Origin: CAYLJO01 sp964383905
GTDB lineage: Bacteria > Acidobacteriota > Blastocatellia > Pyrinomonadales > Pyrinomonadaceae
Assembly: GCA_964383905.1 (NCBI GenBank)
Contig: CAYLJO010000158.1
Coordinates: 1 to 15,112, forward strand
DNA: 15,112 nucleotides
Direction of reading: 5' to 3'
Below the pieces are notes generated by a model, which did no database searches, had not been told where the DNA came from, and saw nothing but the letters and a program-made list of their open reading frames with translations. Positions 12,599 to 15,112 of this stretch are shown here, one piece after another (position 1 is the stretch's first letter; each line of letters opens with the position of its first letter). The position numbers and the translations under genes were made by a program.

Positions 12599-13045
12599 TC
12601 ACTGCTTCGGGTCCTGCCGTGGGCCGCTCTTTTCCCCTCGGCGGTGGCGCATCCACTCGGCGATGCTTTCACGGATGAACTCGCCCAGGTCTTCAATGTC
12701 GCGTCCGGCCCCGCGCCAGAATTCCTTGAAGGCGTGCGGGTCGAAGGCGACGCCGTAGGCCCGGCCAAAACTGGCCGAGGGGCCTAGCTCATCTTCGTAG
12801 TAAGCCGCGAGTTGACGGCACGCGGTGGCCGTCACGGCGAGTGGGCTTTCTGCCGCCAGCGGCTCGAAGATCGTCGCAACGCTTCCGTCAATCTCTTTCA
12901 GCCGGGCGAGAACCCGGTTGAATTTCTCGACACAAAAGGCAGCGACCTCCTTACTGCCCCCCTCGGTCCACTCGGCGTGTGAAGCCATGCGTGCCGTCTG
13001 GCGCAGCACGTTGACCAGCTTTAATATCTCTTTCTCTCTTTCCAT
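12599..13045 (-). CDS. Hypothetical protein co-transcribed with the ECF sigma factor
   Basis: A 148-aa soluble, helix-rich protein with no membrane segment, beginning MEREKEILKLVNVLRQTARM. Its middle part (AYYEDELGPSASFGRAYGVAFDPHAFKEFWRGAGRDIEDLGEFI, given here across residues about 81-124) looks like a folded helical domain. A charged tail (RRGEKSGPRQDPKQ) follows. Only two cysteines are present and no HxxxCxxC zinc anti-sigma motif, so a classic ZAS factor is unlikely. The ATG lies 7 bp after the sigma factor stop, with AGGTAGGTG overlapping that stop, which implies translational coupling. Role unknown; regulator of the sigma factor or its output are both possible. Confidence 0.7.
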   Translation of the reverse strand: MEREKEILKLVNVLRQTARMASHAEWTEGGSKEVAAFCVEKFNRVLARLKEIDGSVATIFEPLAAESPLAVTATACRQLAAYYEDELGPSASFGRAYGVAFDPHAFKEFWRGAGRDIEDLGEFIRESIAEWMRHRRGEKSGPRQDPKQ

Positions 13046-13052
13046 TTTTCAC

Positions 13053-13610
13053 CTACCTTAAGAGTTCTACCTGCTCGCGGAGCAGCTTCTTCCCGCGGTG
13101 GACGCGCCACTTAACGGTCGAAACCGGCACCCCGAGGAATGCCGCTATTCTTTTAAGCGGCATCTCGTCAAGAAAATGCAGGCGCAGCACGAGGGAGTAA
13201 TCGGCGGGTACGTTTTCGAGCGCGCGCCTCAGCTCTTCGCCCCCGTCGCCCTCGCTCACGAGCGGTTTAGCCAGAGCGCCCAGCTTTTCGAGCAACAACT
13301 CGTCGAGCTCGATGCGGCCGGCCTGGTGTGTGCGCTCGCGCTTGCCGTAGCGCAGCGCGCGGTGACGCGTGATGGACGACAGCCATGCAGCAAACTTCGT
13401 CGGGTCTTCAATCGAGGGCAATGCTTTGAAGGCCAGCAGCAGCGCGTCCTGAGCCACATCTTCGGCGTCATCGCGCTCGACGATGGCTTGCGCCGCGCGA
13501 ACAACGGCCGCCCGGTAGCGCGCCGACAACTCATCAAACGCACTCAGATCGCCTAGTATCGCCGCGACGACAAGCACCTCGTCGGGCGGCTCTGCGCCTG
13601 CCTTCGCCAT
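13053..13610 (-). CDS. ECF-family RNA polymerase sigma factor
   Basis: A 185-aa two-domain sigma factor. Region 2 (about 20-90) includes AFDELSARYRAAVVRAAQAIV, the acidic DDAEDVAQDALLLAFKAL that contacts RNA polymerase, and KFAAWLSSITRHRALRYGKR for -10 recognition. Region 4 (about 128-180) has LENVPADYSLVLRLHFLDEM and the helix-turn-helix LKRIAAFLGVPVSTVKWRVHRGKKLL for the -35. The start is taken at ATG 13610 with GGGG 5 nt upstream; a TTG at 13634 would add 8 residues. It is divergent from the histidine kinase gene, separated by about 100-160 bp, and followed at 7 bp by a 148-aa protein. Adjacent anti-sigma is not recognisable. Sigma assignment is secure; ECF subgroup not determined. Confidence 0.92.
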   Translation of the reverse strand: MAKAGAEPPDEVLVVAAILGDLSAFDELSARYRAAVVRAAQAIVERDDAEDVAQDALLLAFKALPSIEDPTKFAAWLSSITRHRALRYGKRERTHQAGRIELDELLLEKLGALAKPLVSEGDGGEELRRALENVPADYSLVLRLHFLDEMPLKRIAAFLGVPVSTVKWRVHRGKKLLREQVELLR

Positions 13611-13769
13611 CCATGCCCCACAGCCGCCGCGCAAAATCGCCGGCAGCTCTCCATTAATAAAAGAGACTCCGGAGGGTGGAAAGGATAGTAAGCCAGAGGA
13701 ATAAATTATTCGATGATAAAAAGCACGGAAAGGAAGATTGATCCCGGCGCGCTCAGGACCCTCTGACTA

Positions 13770-14768
13770 ATGCTGGCGCTTGGTTGCGCCGTGGTGGCGG
13801 CGCGTCTCATCGAGCACGGCATCGTGCGTCCGATTCAGCGATTGAGAGGGGCCGCGCAAGCCCTCGGCGCGGGCGACCTCGCCGCCCGTGCGCCTGTGGC
13901 CGGGCCCCGCGAGATCAGCGAACTCGGGGCCGCTTTTAACCAGATGGCCGCGCGGATCGAAGAGCGTGAGGAACGATTAACTGAACTCGACCGGCTCAAG
14001 TCAGAATTCGTCAGCAGCGTCTCGCACGAGTTGCGCACGCCTCTGACGACCATCAAAACACTGACCCGCGTGCTGCAGCGCGGTGGTCAAACGGAAGCGG
14101 AACGTGACGAATACCTGGAGACCATCGCGACGGAATGTGATCGCCAGATTGATCTCGTCCTTAACTTGCTCGATCTTTCGCGCATTGAATCAGGGGCTTA
14201 TAAAGTCTCCCGAACCCGGGTGAATCCGGCAGAAGTTGTGGCCGCGTGCGTCATCAGCGAACGGCACGCGGCCGCAACTCGCGCCCAGAATCTACAAGCG
14301 GAATTGGCGGCGGGACTTCCCGCCGTGTTGACCGACGCCAGGGCTTTGCGCCGCGTGCTGTGCAGCCTCGTCGAGAATGCGATCAAGTATACGCCGGATG
14401 GCGGTCGCATCACGGTGGCGGCCCGCGCCGTGGGGGGGGAGGTAGCAGTCAGCGTTACAGATACGGGATGTGGGATCGTGCCGGAAGATCTGCCCCACGT
14501 CTTCGAGAAGTTTTACCGCGGCCACCCGGCTTCAACCCCGACACCACCTCCTGATGAGCACCCTCAGAGGGGGGAAGCGCCGGGTGCTGGTCTAGGCCTC
14601 TACCTGGCGCGCAGCATTGTTAATCAGCTCGGCGGGCGCATCACTGTGGAAAGCAGAGCCGGGTGCGGGACGGTGTTTAAAGTATATTTACCCGTGTGGC
14701 ACGACGATTACACGGAGGGGGTGAAAAGCGAGGAGAGCTTTGATGTCGAAGCGGTTGCTCGTAGTTGA
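13770..14768 (+). CDS. Sensor histidine kinase (HAMP-HisKA-HATPase), N-terminus truncated or interrupted
   Basis: A 332-aa kinase from ATG 13770. Only half a membrane helix (MLALGCAVVAARLIE) precedes the HAMP domain (about 13-65, GIVRPIQRLRGAAQ). HisKA follows with the phosphoacceptor His86 in SSVSHELRTPL. The ATPase domain has the N-box ENAIKYTPDGG, the G1 box DTGCGIVPEDLPHVFEKFYRG and the G2 box GAGLGLYLARSI. No periplasmic sensor or first helix is encoded. The same frame continues upstream through a TGA at 13764-13766 to an ATG at 13713 (MIKSTERKIDPGALRTL), so an earlier start may have been lost to a nonsense change. The 13770 start has only a weak AGGA. It overlaps the response regulator gene by 26 bp. 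Kinase core intact; input is unclear. Confidence 0.9.
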   Translation: MLALGCAVVAARLIEHGIVRPIQRLRGAAQALGAGDLAARAPVAGPREISELGAAFNQMAARIEEREERLTELDRLKSEFVSSVSHELRTPLTTIKTLTRVLQRGGQTEAERDEYLETIATECDRQIDLVLNLLDLSRIESGAYKVSRTRVNPAEVVAACVISERHAAATRAQNLQAELAAGLPAVLTDARALRRVLCSLVENAIKYTPDGGRITVAARAVGGEVAVSVTDTGCGIVPEDLPHVFEKFYRGHPASTPTPPPDEHPQRGEAPGAGLGLYLARSIVNQLGGRITVESRAGCGTVFKVYLPVWHDDYTEGVKSEESFDVEAVARS

Positions 14769-15112
14769 TGATGAACCGAATCTGTTGCGCGCCGTGGCGG
14801 CCTGCCTGAGCGCCGAGGGCTATGGGGTCGTCACGGCGCGGAGCGGCCCGGAGGCGCTCGCCCGGATAGCCGAAACGGTGCCTGATTTGATCGTCAGCGA
14901 TATTCGCATGCCCGGCATGGACGGTTATGTGCTGGCGCGTCAGCTTCACGCTTCCTCCCGCACCGCGCTGGTGCCCATCGTCTTTCTCACGGCCAAAGAT
15001 GAGACGGCGGATCGAATTGCCGGGTTTCGCACCGGCGTGGACGCGTATCTCACCAAGCCGTTCGAGCCGGATGAATTGATCGCAGTAATCGCTAACATCC
15101 TCAATCGCGTGC
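14743..15112 (+). CDS. Response regulator receiver protein (partial, runs off the window)
   Basis: The frame opens at ATG 14743 inside the end of the kinase gene, with GAGGAG about 7 nt upstream, and stays open to the window end (123 codons). It encodes a complete REC domain: LLVVDDEPNLLRAV with the acidic pair, the phosphoacceptor Asp in LIVSDIRMPGMDGY, the conserved Thr in FLTAKD and the Lys in YLTKPFEPDEL. The overlap with the kinase marks a cognate pair and translational coupling. The output domain, if any, lies beyond base 15112, so whether it is a DNA-binding regulator or a stand-alone receiver is unknown. Confidence 0.93.
   Translation, partial: MSKRLLVVDDEPNLLRAVAACLSAEGYGVVTARSGPEALARIAETVPDLIVSDIRMPGMDGYVLARQLHASSRTALVPIVFLTAKDETADRIAGFRTGVDAYLTKPFEPDELIAVIANILNRV

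Noticed and set aside
12144..12758. 204-codon plus-strand open frame
   Set aside because: Antisense to the ABC ATPase, its structured leader and the 148-aa gene. No ribosome binding site or domain.
13098..13556. 152-codon plus-strand open frame
   Set aside because: Antisense to the ECF sigma factor gene, which has both conserved regions.

Overview
The window is bacterial chromosome with high GC in its genes and clearly AT-richer stretches at about 1-1000 and 3360-4560. No rRNA or taxon-specific marker is present. The gene mix (redox, fatty-acid and c-di-GMP genes, an ECF sigma factor, frequent GTG/TTG starts) and the intergenic 'CGCAGAGG'-type repeats fit an environmental bacterium, possibly Acidobacteriota. 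That placement is inference and low confidence.

Layout. (1) 1-1146: no gene I can support, but dense in small repeats: a 10-bp tandem repeat, a run of three perfect triloop hairpins separated by CACAG words, and a 15-bp inverted repeat. (2) 1147-1989 (+): a DUF429/COG2410 RNase H-fold protein. (3) 2375-4290: an accessory patch. It holds an overlapping two-gene unit resembling a toxin-antitoxin pair with a nucleotidyltransferase-like second protein (DUF6036-like), and a (-) strand HTH plus PD-(D/E)XK homing-endonuclease-like gene split by an in-frame amber codon. The nuclease gene lies between an intact tRNA-Ala(GGC) (4387-4462) and a chimeric tRNA remnant (3578-3637) that shares a 25-bp exact repeat with it. 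(4) 4577-7354 (-): a probable operon of 3-hydroxyacyl-CoA dehydrogenase, PilZ protein, enoyl-CoA hydratase and a small two-helix membrane protein, followed by a separate 71-aa ORF. (5) 7659-8744 (+) thioredoxin reductase with a C-terminal extension, convergent with 8756-9199 (-), an HxlR regulator that has a C-terminal double CxxC and a perfect palindrome upstream. (6) 9680-10645 (+): a REC-GGDEF diguanylate cyclase with an intact I-site. (7) 10710-12473 (-): a two-gene ABC-2 exporter behind a strongly structured leader. (8) 12599-13610 (-): an ECF sigma factor and a tightly coupled 148-aa protein of unknown role. (9) 13770-15112 (+): a histidine kinase that starts abruptly at its membrane helix just after an in-frame TGA, overlapping a response regulator that runs off the window.

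How the genes work together. The dehydrogenase and hydratase catalyse successive steps of beta-oxidation or C4 acyl-CoA metabolism. The diguanylate cyclase makes c-di-GMP, which the PilZ protein about 3.3 kb away could bind. Thioredoxin reductase and the cysteine-rich HxlR regulator suggest local redox control. The HK/RR pair and the divergent ECF factor are two further signal inputs. The most unusual parts are the 2375-4462 accessory patch, the 400-490 hairpin cluster and the 12487-12566 leader.
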